Positions 1-9,366 of a stretch of 64,000 nucleotides of DNA are shown piece by piece. A model generated the notes under the pieces. That model was not told the origin of the DNA and did no database searches. It was given only the letters and a program-made list of their open reading frames with translations. The stretch spans positions 2,108,001 to 2,172,000 of the forward strand of contig AP028876.1 in NCBI GenBank assembly GCA_036323355.1, in the 5' to 3' direction. The stretch's first letter is position 1. Each line of letters opens with the position of its first letter. Made by a program: the position numbers and the translations under genes. This DNA is from Gottschalkiaceae bacterium SANA. Its GTDB lineage: Bacteria > Bacillota > Clostridia > Tissierellales > GPF-1.

Positions 1-208
<208 letters not shown>

Positions 209-321
209 AATATTTCCACCCCTAAGGGTGCTTTTACCAACCAAGCATTACTGCTTGATTTAGCGTATTTCTTGTTACTTCTTCATTGACCAAAAGGTCA
301 AATTCGAGGCTGTCATGTTCA

Positions 322-335
322 GTTTTCAAAGATCA
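322..335 (-). promoter_or_regulatory. boxA-like element in rrn leader
   Basis: The minus strand reads TGATCTTTGAAAAC here, close to the boxA antitermination element and to the 'CTTTGAAAACTGAAC' stretch common in Firmicute rRNA leaders. It lies between the promoter-proximal start region and the 16S gene, where a NusB/NusE antitermination site is expected. The assignment rests on sequence similarity and position only. Confidence 0.55.
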
Positions 336-359
336 TTTCGCCGCCTTGGCGACTTGACT

Positions 360-388
360 AGTGTAACATATCTGGAAGATACTGTCAA
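360..388 (-). promoter_or_regulatory. rrn promoter P3 (proximal)
   Basis: On the minus strand TTGACA (383-388) is followed after exactly 17 bases by TACACT (360-365). It is the promoter closest to the 16S gene and one of three tandem sigma-A type promoters, all with a perfect -35 box. Confidence 0.8.
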
Positions 389-447
389 CCGTCTTTTTTT
401 ATTTCTTTTTGTTTACGTCTTGCGTTTCCGCTTTTGACGACTTATTC

Positions 448-476
448 ATTCTAGCATCTGACGTTTAATTTGTCAA
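448..476 (-). promoter_or_regulatory. rrn promoter P2 (middle)
   Basis: On the minus strand TTGACA (471-476), 17-base spacer, TAGAAT (448-453). Located 88 bases upstream of P3, pointing to the 16S gene. Confidence 0.8.
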
Positions 477-555
477 GCGCTTTTTTTTGCTCAATTCCGC
501 TTGTTGTCTGGATTAGAGCGTTTTTCTCTCGGCCGGTTTCCCTTACCGCTTATCT

Positions 556-584
556 ATAATACCAAGCCCTCAATAAAATGTCAA
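556..584 (-). promoter_or_regulatory. rrn promoter P1 (distal)
   Basis: On the minus strand TTGACA (579-584), 17-base spacer, TATTAT (556-561). The most distal of the three tandem promoters. The rest of 210-687 shows no coding potential and is taken up by the leader and these promoters. Confidence 0.8.
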
Positions 585-682
585 CAGGTAAATTTAATGT
601 TTTATTTTTCAGACAAATCAAATATTCCCACAATGTTGAAAACCCGCCTAGATCTGTGCTAAGACAAATCCTGTAAACGTTG

Positions 683-703
683 AAAAAGAGGGCTTTCGCC
701 CTC
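683..703 (-). terminator. Intrinsic terminator after pckA
   Basis: Minus-strand hairpin GAGGGC-GAAA-GCCCTC (688-703) followed by a T run; it sits 10 bases past the PEP carboxykinase stop and separates that gene from the rrn promoters. Confidence 0.85.
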
Positions 704-713
704 CTTTAACTCT

Positions 714-2372
714 TTATTCCCAGATCAATTGGTTTACGACCTCTTGCAGCAGTTTTGTTGCTTCTGGACGAATTCGGTCGAATCCACCCCGCTCAACGGC
801 CTTTCTTTCGATATAATCGATGCGCGCTTTCATGCGTGATCGCAACAATTCCTTGTAAGACTCATCCATTAACTTGGGTTCAAAGCCTTCTATAGGAAGA
901 ATATCGAAATGTTCGAAGGGTCCCCAAGGAATAAAATCTGCACGTTTCTCAAGTACACGCTCTAAAATATCCAGAGTCATATTCTTATTTACATCCATCC
1001 CTAAGAAGTTTCCGGTATTTAAGATATAGCAATCTACTCCATCTTCAAACAATTTCTTAAAGGCATCGTAGTCCCGCCCCAATGGATAAGTTCGAAAAGG
1101 ATTGGCATAAGGTTCAATCACCAAGGCATTGGGATCTACATCGGCAGCCAATCGTTCAGCCGAAGTTCTTTTGGTGGCAAGGGTCGCACCCATGGCGGAA
1201 GCCAATGCCGGGTTCTTTACCTTAAGAATAGGAGGCAATGCATCGTCCTTCATCAACCAAACAATCGCATTGACAGGTTCTTCAAATTTATTCACACGAT
1301 TCGGCGACCATAACTTCGACTTCAAAGCCCGCCCGTTCGTATTTCGAATGTCTTCCATTACAGGAACAATCTTTCCCTCATCTGTAATCGTTGCGCCACA
1401 GTTCTGCAAAGACAATAAGTAACGGTTGTCATCAGAGATTAAGGGATAGTCTGCCGTCTTGTCGAAATAAGAGGGTTCCATGGCAACTGCAGTACCATTG
1501 TCTACATTAATGATAAAAGCATCGTCATGTAAAACCGTAACGTCATACTTTCCTGCGTGGGGCGCATGAGTTAATGTGGATTTTCCTGAACCGGAAAGTC
1601 CAAAGAAGCCAATAACGAATTTTTCCTCTTGTGCAAGATTGTATCGTTTCAAGCCGCCATGGCAAGCTGCAAATCCATTTCGATTGGCAATGCCCCAGGC
1701 AAGTGTGAGGGTTCCCTTCTTAAATTCTCCAAAATACCGCATACCTAAAATCGCCGCCGTATTGTGTTCCGTATCAAAGAATGTCAATCCCAAAGGAAAA
1801 TCAGGATGGGTCCAATCCGGATCTGCAAAGACCAAAATGTCACCCTCTCCCTTAAAAGGAACGGATCGTTCATAGCGTTCTGCATGACCATTTTTCACGC
1901 ATTGAAAATTAAGTAACCAATTATATACGGTGTTTTCATACCCTTCCGGAATCAAGAGGTGTGCTTTCACGGCAAAGTCTTCATCTAAACCCACATAAGA
2001 TTCCGCATGATACATCTTGCGCGAATGGCTTCCATATACAGCTTCTCGAAGCAAAGCTTCATACTCACCGAGATGAACCCGTGGTTCTCCTACGATTCTT
2101 CTGGCTGCAGCACAACGGCCCCTTACAGCACCATCATTGAACAACAAGACTTGTGCCTCTTCGGGTAAGCCATAAGTCTCCGGCTTGTAGATCGGTAAAT
2201 CCATGACAATGGCACCCGGTGAACGCTTGGCCATCTCATAGGCATCCGCTACCTCGTGAACCACTTGAACATTGTTGCCAAAGAAGGCAGTTTCAATGGT
2301 TGTACGAATGGATGAAAACATTTGGTTGTCCGCATGGATATCCTTCGCACGATGTTGAAATGTAGTCGACAT
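714..2372 (-). CDS. pckA: Phosphoenolpyruvate carboxykinase (ATP-type family)
   Basis: Catalyses the reversible decarboxylation/phosphorylation between oxaloacetate and phosphoenolpyruvate with a nucleoside triphosphate; cytoplasmic, anaplerotic or gluconeogenic. A P-loop [11 protein letters not shown] lies near residues 254-264, followed by a second acidic kinase motif LHDDAF about 20 residues later, and the C-terminal half has conserved stretches such as LNTGNF. The P-loop carries Ser where classic enzymes have GTGKTTL, so this is a divergent branch of the ATP-type family. A longer frame would start with TTG at 2420, but ATG at 2372 is preceded by GGGGGA 7 bases upstream and is chosen (552 residues). 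Monocistronic, with its own terminator. The nucleotide used cannot be read from the sequence. Confidence 0.85.
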   Translation of the reverse strand: MSTTFQHRAKDIHADNQMFSSIRTTIETAFFGNNVQVVHEVADAYEMAKRSPGAIVMDLPIYKPETYGLPEEAQVLLFNDGAVRGRCAAARRIVGEPRVHLGEYEALLREAVYGSHSRKMYHAESYVGLDEDFAVKAHLLIPEGYENTVYNWLLNFQCVKNGHAERYERSVPFKGEGDILVFADPDWTHPDFPLGLTFFDTEHNTAAILGMRYFGEFKKGTLTLAWGIANRNGFAACHGGLKRYNLAQEEKFVIGFFGLSGSGKSTLTHAPHAGKYDVTVLHDDAFIINVDNGTAVAMEPSYFDKTADYPLISDDNRYLLSLQNCGATITDEGKIVPVMEDIRNTNGRALKSKLWSPNRVNKFEEPVNAIVWLMKDDALPPILKVKNPALASAMGATLATKRTSAERLAADVDPNALVIEPYANPFRTYPLGRDYDAFKKLFEDGVDCYILNTGNFLGMDVNKNMTLDILERVLEKRADFIPWGPFEHFDILPIEGFEPKLMDESYKELLRSRMKARIDYIERKAVERGGFDRIRPEATKLLQEVVNQLIWE

Positions 2373-2597
2373 AACAATCCCCCAATCTTTTCTTATAGTT
2401 TTCCAATTTAAGTATAACAATTTTAAGATCTTTTAAGCCGCCAAACTCTTTACATTCCAATTGCGATTCTGTAATATTTAGGTAGAAACTATTCTAGTAA
2501 TCTGTTAGATCATCCAGTAAATGGGTAATTTCAGATTAAGGGTGTTAATTGTCATAGATTTGAAACCTTACAAATTTATACGATTATCCACTAAGAC

Positions 2598-2627
2598 TTG
2601 GCAGAAATGCCAAAAACATGCTATAAT
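2598..2627 (+). promoter_or_regulatory. Promoter of prepilin gene with palindromic -35
   Basis: TTGGCA (2598-2603), 18-base spacer, TATAAT (2622-2627), 40 bases before the prepilin start. The -35 box is half of a perfect inverted repeat TTGGCA-GAAA-TGCCAA (2598-2613), so a repressor or a hairpin could act here. The remainder of 2373-2597 is AT-rich and shows nothing else. Confidence 0.6.
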
Positions 2628-2666
2628 AACTTTAGAAAAAACTAATCAAAAAATGGAGGTAACAAC

Positions 2667-3098
2667 ATGTTTCAAAAACTAACAAAAAAATTGAAGAACA
2701 GAAAAGGCTTTACATTGATCGAGCTAATCGTTGTATTGGCTATCTTGGGTATTATCTTGGCAATCGCCGTTCCTAACTATTTGGGTGTACAAGCAGCCGC
2801 AGCCGCTGATGCTGATAGAAACTCAGGTGATCTAGTTGTGAAGTCAGTTAAACTTTGGTATGCAGCTGAAAATGTGACAACTGATGGTTTCACAATTGCA
2901 GCACCCGCAGCGAATGCAACCGACTATACATTCACAAAAGTTGACGCTGCCGACGTTCTTCCGAGTGCTGCTCAAATAACAGCCTTGAATAACTATCTTG
3001 AAGAATGGCCAACAAGCGCATCAAGTACAACTGCATTAGTTATAACTGTCACATCTCAAACGGAAATCACTAGCAATTGGGCTGCTTTTGGTAACTAA
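2667..3098 (+). CDS. Type IV prepilin-like protein
   Basis: A 143-residue secreted pilin-type protein. It starts with a short basic leader and the class III prepilin cleavage motif (RKGFTLIELIVVLAILGII, residues about 12-30), with the Glu at position +5 of the mature protein and one N-terminal hydrophobic helix; the rest is a small Ala/Thr-rich globular domain without cysteines. GGAGG stands 9 bases before the ATG and a TATAAT promoter lies just upstream. No prepilin peptidase, PilB/PilC/PilT or other pilin gene is in the window, so it is an orphan whose assembly machinery must be encoded elsewhere. It could be a major pilin or a type II secretion pseudopilin; lack of a Lys-rich tail leaves this open. 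Confidence 0.88.
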   Translation: MFQKLTKKLKNRKGFTLIELIVVLAILGIILAIAVPNYLGVQAAAAADADRNSGDLVVKSVKLWYAAENVTTDGFTIAAPAANATDYTFTKVDAADVLPSAAQITALNNYLEEWPTSASSTTALVITVTSQTEITSNWAAFGN

Positions 3099-3144
3099 GA
3101 TAATCTGAACGATTTATAAATAAAAATTAATAGTTTATATAGTT

Positions 3145-3191
3145 AAGCACCTAAAAAATGAAATTTACAAATTCACTTTTTAGGTGCTTTT
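3145..3191. terminator. Bidirectional terminator between prepilin and amidohydrolase
   Basis: Arms AAGCACCTAAAAAATGAA (3145-3162) and TTCACTTTTTAGGTGCTT with one mismatch, followed by TTTT on the plus strand and rich in A on the other side. The last bases overlap the stop codon of the converging amidohydrolase gene. Confidence 0.8.
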
Positions 3192-4519
3192 CATTGAATT
3201 AATACTTTATTCCATCTCATATTCTCTTTTACATGGAACTCAACTACCGGCGCATCAGAGCCTGCGAGGACTTCAATGCCTCGGTCTTGCATTCCCTTCC
3301 AATTATAAGAAGTGGATGCTTTTTCTTTGCCCACTCGACTCTCTAAGATCTCACTATCATCCCTAATAAAGATGGGTTGGGCATAAACCACAATGTTTAA
3401 GCTTGCTATTCTGTTCAATTGATCCTCGGATGTTATCTGACAATGTACGATCCCATGTCTCGCGTTCGTTCGCGGGTATTTTTTTTGTGTTAATTCTATG
3501 GCATCCATAGCTTGATCGATGGCTGCATCGCCAATGGCATGCATAATCACATCCATCCCCTGGCCATTGGCCAAATCCACCAGTTCCTGCAAATCCAAAT
3601 CACTGTAGATTCTGATTCCTCGATTGCCTGGGTCATCATGGTAGTCTTCCCGCATATAGGCCGTTCTGGCACCCAATGAGCCATCAAGCAAGAGCTTCAA
3701 GGGACCAATCTTGAAATTTTGTGTTCCCTGGCCCATTCGGTATCCCTTAGCCAAGAAACCTTCCAATTCTTCTTTGGTCTGCAGCAAACACTGCTGAACT
3801 ACCTTGACCTTTAGTTTCCCTTCATTGTCTAACTCCGTATAGGCTCGAATCACCTTTTCATAGTCTCGGTCCGAAAGGGCAGTAAAATCATCGGTATGAA
3901 CCTCTGAGATTCCGTGATACCTAAGATCTTCAATGGCATCAAGGAGCATGACTTTAATGGTTGGCACATCAGGTGATGGAATCAGGGCATAGAGTTCATT
4001 GAGCCCCGCTTCGATAATGGTTCCCGTTTCCCAATCGATATCAGGATGTTGATTCCCATCTAAGAGTTTCATAGTCGCATCGTTAGCAATGGCTACATGA
4101 CCGCAGGTGCGTGTGAAGATAATGGGGATCTCCTTCGATACCTTGTTAAGGTCCTCTTTGGTGGGGAATCGTTGATCGGTGAATTCATTTTGATTCCAAC
4201 CGCGTCCAAGCAGGAAATCTCCCGTAAAAGTCTTCAATCGTTCCTTCCCTGCCTCTATGCAATCCTCTACGCTTTTTGTTCTATGCAAAGATACCATGCT
4301 TTTTACATTGGCATAGTTTAAGAGATGCATGTGGGTGTCCCATAGTGGTGGCAATTCAAGGTAGTCCTGGGCCAGATCCAAAGAATCATCTTCATTTCTT
4401 AAGGCGAAAATCGTTTTCTCGTCATCCATTACGCGAATGGTGGATTTTGGATTTTTGAGAAGGACATCAAATAATTGCTGTTCTTCATCTGTGAATTTAA
4501 AGGGTGTCGCTGAAAACAT
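3191..4519 (-). CDS. YtcJ-like metal-dependent amidohydrolase, C-terminally truncated
   Basis: Member of the amidohydrolase 3 (YtcJ-like) branch, cytoplasmic metal hydrolases of unknown substrate. The metal ligands expected of the barrel are present: DTHMH near residue 62, conserved HAIGD and IVHCQ segments, and the GSDAP Asp near residue 423. The protein then stops after about 20 residues (442 in total), whereas family members usually run about 500-540 residues and finish with a beta-strand domain that closes the barrel. The N-terminus is also atypical, with no clear 'GGKTVLPGFID' stretch but LPPLWDTHMH. The stop lies inside the terminator hairpin of the neighbouring prepilin. GGAGG precedes the ATG. 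Probably a decaying or already inactive gene, though a shortened functional form is not excluded. Confidence 0.75.
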   Translation of the reverse strand: MFSATPFKFTDEEQQLFDVLLKNPKSTIRVMDDEKTIFALRNEDDSLDLAQDYLELPPLWDTHMHLLNYANVKSMVSLHRTKSVEDCIEAGKERLKTFTGDFLLGRGWNQNEFTDQRFPTKEDLNKVSKEIPIIFTRTCGHVAIANDATMKLLDGNQHPDIDWETGTIIEAGLNELYALIPSPDVPTIKVMLLDAIEDLRYHGISEVHTDDFTALSDRDYEKVIRAYTELDNEGKLKVKVVQQCLLQTKEELEGFLAKGYRMGQGTQNFKIGPLKLLLDGSLGARTAYMREDYHDDPGNRGIRIYSDLDLQELVDLANGQGMDVIMHAIGDAAIDQAMDAIELTQKKYPRTNARHGIVHCQITSEDQLNRIASLNIVVYAQPIFIRDDSEILESRVGKEKASTSYNWKGMQDRGIEVLAGSDAPVVEFHVKENMRWNKVLIQ

Positions 4520-4583
4520 ATCATTGGCCTCCAGTGTTTTTCTTTATTATAACTGAAAAGCTTTGGTATTTTCATACAATAAA

Positions 4584-4611
4584 AAAAGAAAATGGAAGAA
4601 GCTCCATTTTC
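4584..4611 (-). terminator. Terminator after DUF134 gene
   Basis: Minus-strand stem GAAAATGGA/TCCATTTTC (4588-4596 with 4603-4611) followed by a T run; 16 bases past the DUF134 stop. Confidence 0.8.
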
Positions 4612-4626
4612 CTTTGCCTATTTTAC

Positions 4627-5019
4627 CTACTTCTGTTCTTGTTCACGACGTCCATATGGACATTGCTCTGCCTTTTCTTCCAGAGTTCGAGCTTTGGCAC
4701 ATCGTCGCCCACACCCGCGTAAATCTTCAGGAGTCGCATAAGATCCCCCTTCAAATTGAATGGCATAGCCCTGGGTAATCGCCATCGCAATGGCTTTTCG
4801 AGCCTTATCCAAGATCAGTTGAAAAGTCTGCCTCGACACTTGCATGCGCTCCGCGCATTCAACCTGAGACAATCCTTCCACATCCTTTAAACGCATGGCC
4901 TCCAATTCATCAATTGCTAAAACCATGACTTTGTTGCTTTTACACGAAACACCTGCAGGCTTATAGCGTTCATAAGGCGGCAATTGTTCAACTCGTCTGC
5001 ATTTCACTGGTCTAGCCAT
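4627..5019 (-). CDS. DUF134 family helix-turn-helix protein
   Basis: A 130-residue DUF134 protein. Recognisable are the N-terminal MARPVKCRRV start, the central sigma-like helix-turn-helix with MRLKDVEGLSQVECAERM and SRQTFQLILDKARKA, and Cys residues near the N-terminus, in the middle and at the C-terminus (CGRRCA, CPYG), which could bind a metal or cluster. The family is a predicted DNA-binding regulator and is commonly next to mrp/NifX-type genes in anaerobes, as here (71 bases downstream of mrp). GGAG precedes the ATG by 7 bases. The regulated target is not known. Confidence 0.88.
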   Translation of the reverse strand: MARPVKCRRVEQLPPYERYKPAGVSCKSNKVMVLAIDELEAMRLKDVEGLSQVECAERMQVSRQTFQLILDKARKAIAMAITQGYAIQFEGGSYATPEDLRGCGRRCAKARTLEEKAEQCPYGRREQEQK

Positions 5020-5090
5020 CGCTTAACTCCATTTCAACCATCGTTAATTTCATGCAATCTTTATTTCATTCTAACACAACATTTTCTTAC

Positions 5091-5930
5091 TTATAAAATA
5101 ATTTGATCCAAGTCTTTCAAAATTTCATCAACCATTGGTTTTGCATATTTTTCCAAAACGGGGTCGTTATCAGAAAAGCCATTTTGCGTCGCTTGCATAA
5201 CATCCATGGTCATTGGCAATGCACCCAAAAGGTTCAACTGCAAATCATCACGGAATCGATCTGTTTTTGCATCATACATGCGAATCTCTTTGCCACAATC
5301 CGGGCATTCGATGTAACTCATGTTTTCTACAACACCAATAACACGTTTATGCATGCGTCTTACCATATGAACCGCTTTTGCTACGATCATGGAAACCATA
5401 TCTTGAGGAACAGATACCATAACCACACCACTCATAGGAATATTTTGCATGGCTGTAATGGCAACGTCACCCGTTCCTGGTGGCATATCCACTACTAAAT
5501 AATCCAATTCGCCCCAAACAACATCTGTCCAGAATTGTTTTACTACATTGCCCAAAATAGGACCACGCCAGATTACCGGTTGGTCTTCGTCTTCCATCAA
5601 AAGATTCAAAGACATGACCTTAATTCCTTTGGCATTCTCGACTGGAAATAACCCTTCTGTTGTTTGAACTGGAGATTGACCTTGCACCTGCATAAGTCTA
5701 GGAATACTAGGACCTGTAATATCCGCATCCATCACACCAACAGAATAGCCTCTTTGCTTCAACTCATTAGCAACCAAGGTTGCAACAGTTGATTTTCCAA
5801 CGCCGCCTTTTCCGCTCATCACGCCAATCACGTGTTTGATTTGATTGTTTGCGTTAAACTCTACTTGGCACGCTTCTTTTTCCTCCGTACCACATTGTCC
5901 ATTCGTTGGACAAGAATTGCAATCGCTCAT
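5091..5930 (-). CDS. mrp: Mrp/NBP35-type Fe-S cluster carrier ATPase
   Basis: P-loop ATPase of the Mrp/ApbC/NBP35 group that binds and transfers Fe-S clusters in the cytoplasm. It has an N-terminal Cys-rich head (CNSCPTNGQC, residues about 4-13), the deviant Walker A GKGGVGKSTV near residue 41, the switch DMPPGTGD, and the C-terminal CPDC cluster ligand motif near residue 210. The N-terminal four-cysteine head resembles archaeal/eukaryotic Nbp35. ATG at 5930 is chosen over an upstream in-frame start because AAGGAAGGTG lies 6-8 bases before it (280 residues). Precedes the DUF134 gene on the same strand, the usual pairing. Confidence 0.92.
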   Translation of the reverse strand: MSDCNSCPTNGQCGTEEKEACQVEFNANNQIKHVIGVMSGKGGVGKSTVATLVANELKQRGYSVGVMDADITGPSIPRLMQVQGQSPVQTTEGLFPVENAKGIKVMSLNLLMEDEDQPVIWRGPILGNVVKQFWTDVVWGELDYLVVDMPPGTGDVAITAMQNIPMSGVVMVSVPQDMVSMIVAKAVHMVRRMHKRVIGVVENMSYIECPDCGKEIRMYDAKTDRFRDDLQLNLLGALPMTMDVMQATQNGFSDNDPVLEKYAKPMVDEILKDLDQIIL

Positions 5931-6042
5931 AAAATACACCTTCCTTAGGTAAATTGGCATATGCCATTTATAATGATACGCTTATGAAAGTGCTGTGTCA
6001 ACCATTAGAAGAGCAATTCCTAGTATTTTTATAGGGTATCCC

Positions 6043-6702
6043 TTAATTATTGCTATGCTGGTCCAATTCTCCGGTTACATGATAAATAATCCAATGACAC
6101 ACATTGCTTGCGTGATCCGCCATTCGCTCCAAATACTTGGTGATAAAAATCAAATTAATTCCCTGATTCACATGATTAGAATTTTCCTTCATTTTCTCGC
6201 CCAGTTCCACAACAATTTCATCAAAGGCTCGATCGATTACATCATCGAAGGCAATAACACTTTGGGCCAAAGCAACATCTTTTGTTATATAAGCATGAAT
6301 CATATCAGAAACCATGGCCTTAATCTCTTCTGCCATTTGCGGAATATGAACAATAGGCTTCATATATGGCTCGTCCGCCAATCTGATGGTGTATTGGGCG
6401 ATATCAGAGCAGTGATCTGCAATTCGCTCCAAGTCTGTAATAATCTTCAACACGGAGGCAATGGTTCTCAAGTCTCTTGCCAAGGGTTGCTCTTTCGCAA
6501 TTAAGGCAATGCATTCCTTCTCCAAGTGTTCCTCTAAAGTATCGACCTGATCATCCCGCTTGATAATTTGAGCTGCCAACTCTTTGTCCTGATTTTGAAG
6601 GGCGATAATCATATCTTGAATCTGTTCTTCAATCAAGGCACCCATTTGCAAAAGTTCCCGATGCATTTGCGCCAAGGACTGATCGAAACGCCTTCTTGTC
6701 AT
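6043..6702 (-). CDS. phoU: Phosphate signalling protein PhoU
   Basis: A 219-residue all-helical protein with the PhoU three-helix-bundle repeats and their conserved acidic metal-binding signatures (DLERIADHCSDIA near residue 93, YLERMADHASNV near residue 193). PhoU couples the Pst transporter to the PhoR kinase and restrains phosphate uptake. Last gene of the pstSCAB-phoU cluster, 13 bases after pstB; GGGAGG precedes the ATG by 8 bases. Confidence 0.96.
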   Translation of the reverse strand: MTRRRFDQSLAQMHRELLQMGALIEEQIQDMIIALQNQDKELAAQIIKRDDQVDTLEEHLEKECIALIAKEQPLARDLRTIASVLKIITDLERIADHCSDIAQYTIRLADEPYMKPIVHIPQMAEEIKAMVSDMIHAYITKDVALAQSVIAFDDVIDRAFDEIVVELGEKMKENSNHVNQGINLIFITKYLERMADHASNVCHWIIYHVTGELDQHSNN

Positions 6703-6715
6703 CTACTTGTCCTCC

Positions 6716-7474
6716 CTATCCGAATCGTCCAGTAATATAGTCTTCCGTTCGTTTATCCTGCGGATTGTTGAATATTTTTCCCGTTTCATCCATCTCAACC
6801 ATTTCGCCCAGTAAAAAGAATCCCGTTCGATCTGATATTCGGGCTGCCTGTTGCATATTATGAGTAACAATGGCAATGGTATAGGTCTCCTTCAATTCAG
6901 CAATCAATTCCTCTATTTTCAAGGTAGAGATTGGATCCAATGCCGACGTGGGTTCATCCATTAAAAGAATCTCTGGTTCAACCGCCAAGGCGCGTGCAAT
7001 GCAAAGACGTTGCTGCTGGCCACCAGACATACTTAAGGCATTTTTTTTCAAGCGATCCTTCACTTCGTCCCATATGGCAGCCCCTTGCAGACTTTTTTCT
7101 ACAATCTCATCCAAGTGTGACTTCCGGCGTATACCATGGGTTCTGGGTCCGTATGCAATATTATCGTAAATACTCATGGGAAATGGATTGGGCTGTTGAA
7201 AGACCATTCCCACTCTTTTTCTCAATTCAATCACATCGGTATTCTTTCCATACACATCAAATCCGTCGATTGCAACTTTTCCTTTGATTGTTACACCCGG
7301 AATCAGATCATTCATACGGTTAATGGTTTTAAGCAGGGTTGATTTTCCACAACCGGATGGACCAATAAAGGCCGTCACCTTCTTCTCTGGAATCAACATC
7401 TGAATTTCTTTTAGCGCCTGAAAGTCTCCATAATATAAATCAAGATCAGTAATTTCAATCTTTGTCTTTTCCAT
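6716..7474 (-). CDS. pstB: Phosphate ABC transporter ATPase PstB
   Basis: ATPase subunit of the high-affinity phosphate importer, on the inner face of the membrane. Walker [11 protein letters not shown] near residue 38, Q-loop [21 protein letters not shown] signature [17 protein letters not shown], Walker [14 protein letters not shown] and the His switch ([13 protein letters not shown]) are all intact. Length 252 is normal. It follows pstA by 7 bases and is cotranscribed. Confidence 0.97.
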   Translation of the reverse strand: MEKTKIEITDLDLYYGDFQALKEIQMLIPEKKVTAFIGPSGCGKSTLLKTINRMNDLIPGVTIKGKVAIDGFDVYGKNTDVIELRKRVGMVFQQPNPFPMSIYDNIAYGPRTHGIRRKSHLDEIVEKSLQGAAIWDEVKDRLKKNALSMSGGQQQRLCIARALAVEPEILLMDEPTSALDPISTLKIEELIAELKETYTIAIVTHNMQQAARISDRTGFFLLGEMVEMDETGKIFNNPQDKRTEDYITGRFG

Positions 7475-7481
7475 CGTTACT

Positions 7482-8297
7482 CTATCCTTTCTTCAATCGC
7501 TGTGCAGCCGTTTTCGCCAGTAGATTCATACATGCTACCAGAAAAATTAAAATCGTTGCCGTCGCATAAGCATCCTCAAAGGATAAACCTTCTTTGGCCA
7601 GCATATAGAGATGCACCGATAAGGTTCGCCCCGAATCCATGATCGACCCAGGTGCTTTCGGCACCGTTCCCGCAGTCAAATATACAGCCGCCGTCTCTCC
7701 GACAATTCGTCCCATGCCCAGAATCACTGCCGCCAGAATTCCTGGAATCGCACTGGGAAGCACGATGCGTACAATCGTCCGGATCTTAGTTGCCCCCAAA
7801 CCAAGACTCGCCTCTCGAAAAGAGCGCGGAACCGCCTTCAAGGCTTCTTCCGTTGTTCGAATCACAGTGGGTAGCACCATAATGGTTAATGTGAGTGCTC
7901 CAGAAAGTATAGAGAACTTTAATCCCAGCTTGGTCACAAAGAATATCATGCCAAATAAGCCATAAATAATGGATGGAATTCCCGCCAAACTTTCCGTTGC
8001 AAAGCGAATTAACCGAACCACTCGACCAGGCCTCGCATATTCCACCATATAGATCGCCGCCATAATTCCAATCGGCGTTGCCAGGGCCAATGAGGCAAGA
8101 ATCGCCCAAAAGGTTGTCACGATCATCGGCCAAATGCCGCCCTCCTTGGCATCACCAAAGATAAATTGAAAGTCAATTCTTCCAATTCCTTTTTCTACAA
8201 CATAGTAAAGAATCCAGACCAAGGCCGCAACTGTTAAAAACGCAGATGCATACACCAAGCCTTGTAAAACTATATACTTCAGTTTTTTTTCTTTCAC
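7482..8297 (-). CDS. pstA: Phosphate ABC transporter permease PstA
   Basis: Membrane permease of the Pst importer, six predicted helices with the ABC permease EAA-type loop ([17 protein letters not shown]) near residue 165. GTG start at 8297 overlaps the pstC stop as GTGA, a sign of translational coupling. 271 residues, close to the family length. Confidence 0.95.
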   Translation of the reverse strand: MKEKKLKYIVLQGLVYASAFLTVAALVWILYYVVEKGIGRIDFQFIFGDAKEGGIWPMIVTTFWAILASLALATPIGIMAAIYMVEYARPGRVVRLIRFATESLAGIPSIIYGLFGMIFFVTKLGLKFSILSGALTLTIMVLPTVIRTTEEALKAVPRSFREASLGLGATKIRTIVRIVLPSAIPGILAAVILGMGRIVGETAAVYLTAGTVPKAPGSIMDSGRTLSVHLYMLAKEGLSFEDAYATATILIFLVACMNLLAKTAAQRLKKG

Positions 8298-9286
8298 AAT
8301 TCATCCCCCGCCTGATGTGTAATGCGGTTCAAGGCAAAATTTAATGCCATAATAAATACAAAAAGAATAACCCCTGTCGCAAACAAAGCTTCTTGATGCA
8401 AGCCAAATGCATAGCCCATCTCCATGGCAATATTTGCAGTCATGGTTCGGATTCGATCCGTCAAAGCCCCAGGGATCATGGGTGTGTTTCCAGCCACCAG
8501 GATGACAGCCATGGTTTCGCCAATCGCCCGACCGATCCCTAACACCACGGCTGCCAAAATCCCTGATTTTGCCGCAGGAAGTTTCACTCGAAAAATCGTC
8601 TCAATTTTGGATGCGCCAAGCGCCAAAGAACCCTGTCCATAGGCTTTGGGCACAGCCCTCAATGCCGCTTCTGAAACATTAACAATAGTCGGTAAGATCA
8701 TAATCATCAAGATAACAATGGCAGCCAAAAGACTATTTCCCCCTCCACCCCATAACTTGTCAATCAAGGGAACCAAAACAACCAAGCCCCAAAAGCCGTA
8801 AACAACCGAAGGGATCCCGGCAAGCAATTCAATTGCTGGGCGAATGAGTTTCGATATAAAATCAGGCGCGATTTCCGCCATAAAAATTGCCGTAAAAATA
8901 CCCATGGGGACACCAATCAGAATGGCACCACCGGTCGCTGCCAAGGAGCCAATAATCATGGGGAAAATGCCATAGATATCCGCTGATGGCTTCCACTTTT
9001 GACCAAACACAAAATCGAAAACCCCAATCTTTGCAATTGCGGGCACCCCGCTCACAAAGATAAAAATGGTGATTGCAACCACTGCAGCAAGAGCTACCAT
9101 TGCAGAAAGAAAAAACAACCTGCGGAAAAAATTCTCCGCTTTCATCCGCTTTTGATGCTGCCCTTTAAAATCACTTGCTTCTCTCACAGAACTCGCTTCC
9201 TCAACATGATTGGTCAGCTCTGCTTTATTCATCTCTTTCTTTCTTTTACCTTTACCTTTTTGACGGCCCTTCATAGTCACTTCCAT
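8294..9286 (-). CDS. pstC: Phosphate ABC transporter permease PstC
   Basis: Second permease of the Pst importer with six helices and the EAA-type loop (AYGQGSLALGASKIETI). It carries an unusually long, highly charged cytoplasmic N-terminus of about 55 residues (many Lys/Arg, then Glu-rich) before the first helix. AAGGAG lies 6 bases before the ATG at 9286, so the long start is supported. Ends in a 4-base overlap with pstA. Confidence 0.95.
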   Translation of the reverse strand: MEVTMKGRQKGKGKRKKEMNKAELTNHVEEASSVREASDFKGQHQKRMKAENFFRRLFFLSAMVALAAVVAITIFIFVSGVPAIAKIGVFDFVFGQKWKPSADIYGIFPMIIGSLAATGGAILIGVPMGIFTAIFMAEIAPDFISKLIRPAIELLAGIPSVVYGFWGLVVLVPLIDKLWGGGGNSLLAAIVILMIMILPTIVNVSEAALRAVPKAYGQGSLALGASKIETIFRVKLPAAKSGILAAVVLGIGRAIGETMAVILVAGNTPMIPGALTDRIRTMTANIAMEMGYAFGLHQEALFATGVILFVFIMALNFALNRITHQAGDEL

Positions 9287-9366
9287 GCATTCTCCTTACA
9301 TACGCGAGGAAACGCCACCCCATTCATGCGAAGCGACGTCCCTCCTTGAGGGTGTAACTCTTGCTT

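Noticed and set aside
2373-2420. TTG start giving a longer PEP carboxykinase
   Set aside because: No SD for it, while the ATG at 2372 has GGGGGA at good spacing.
5995-6504. 169-residue plus-strand frame across phoU
   Set aside because: Antisense shadow of phoU with no SD or family signature.
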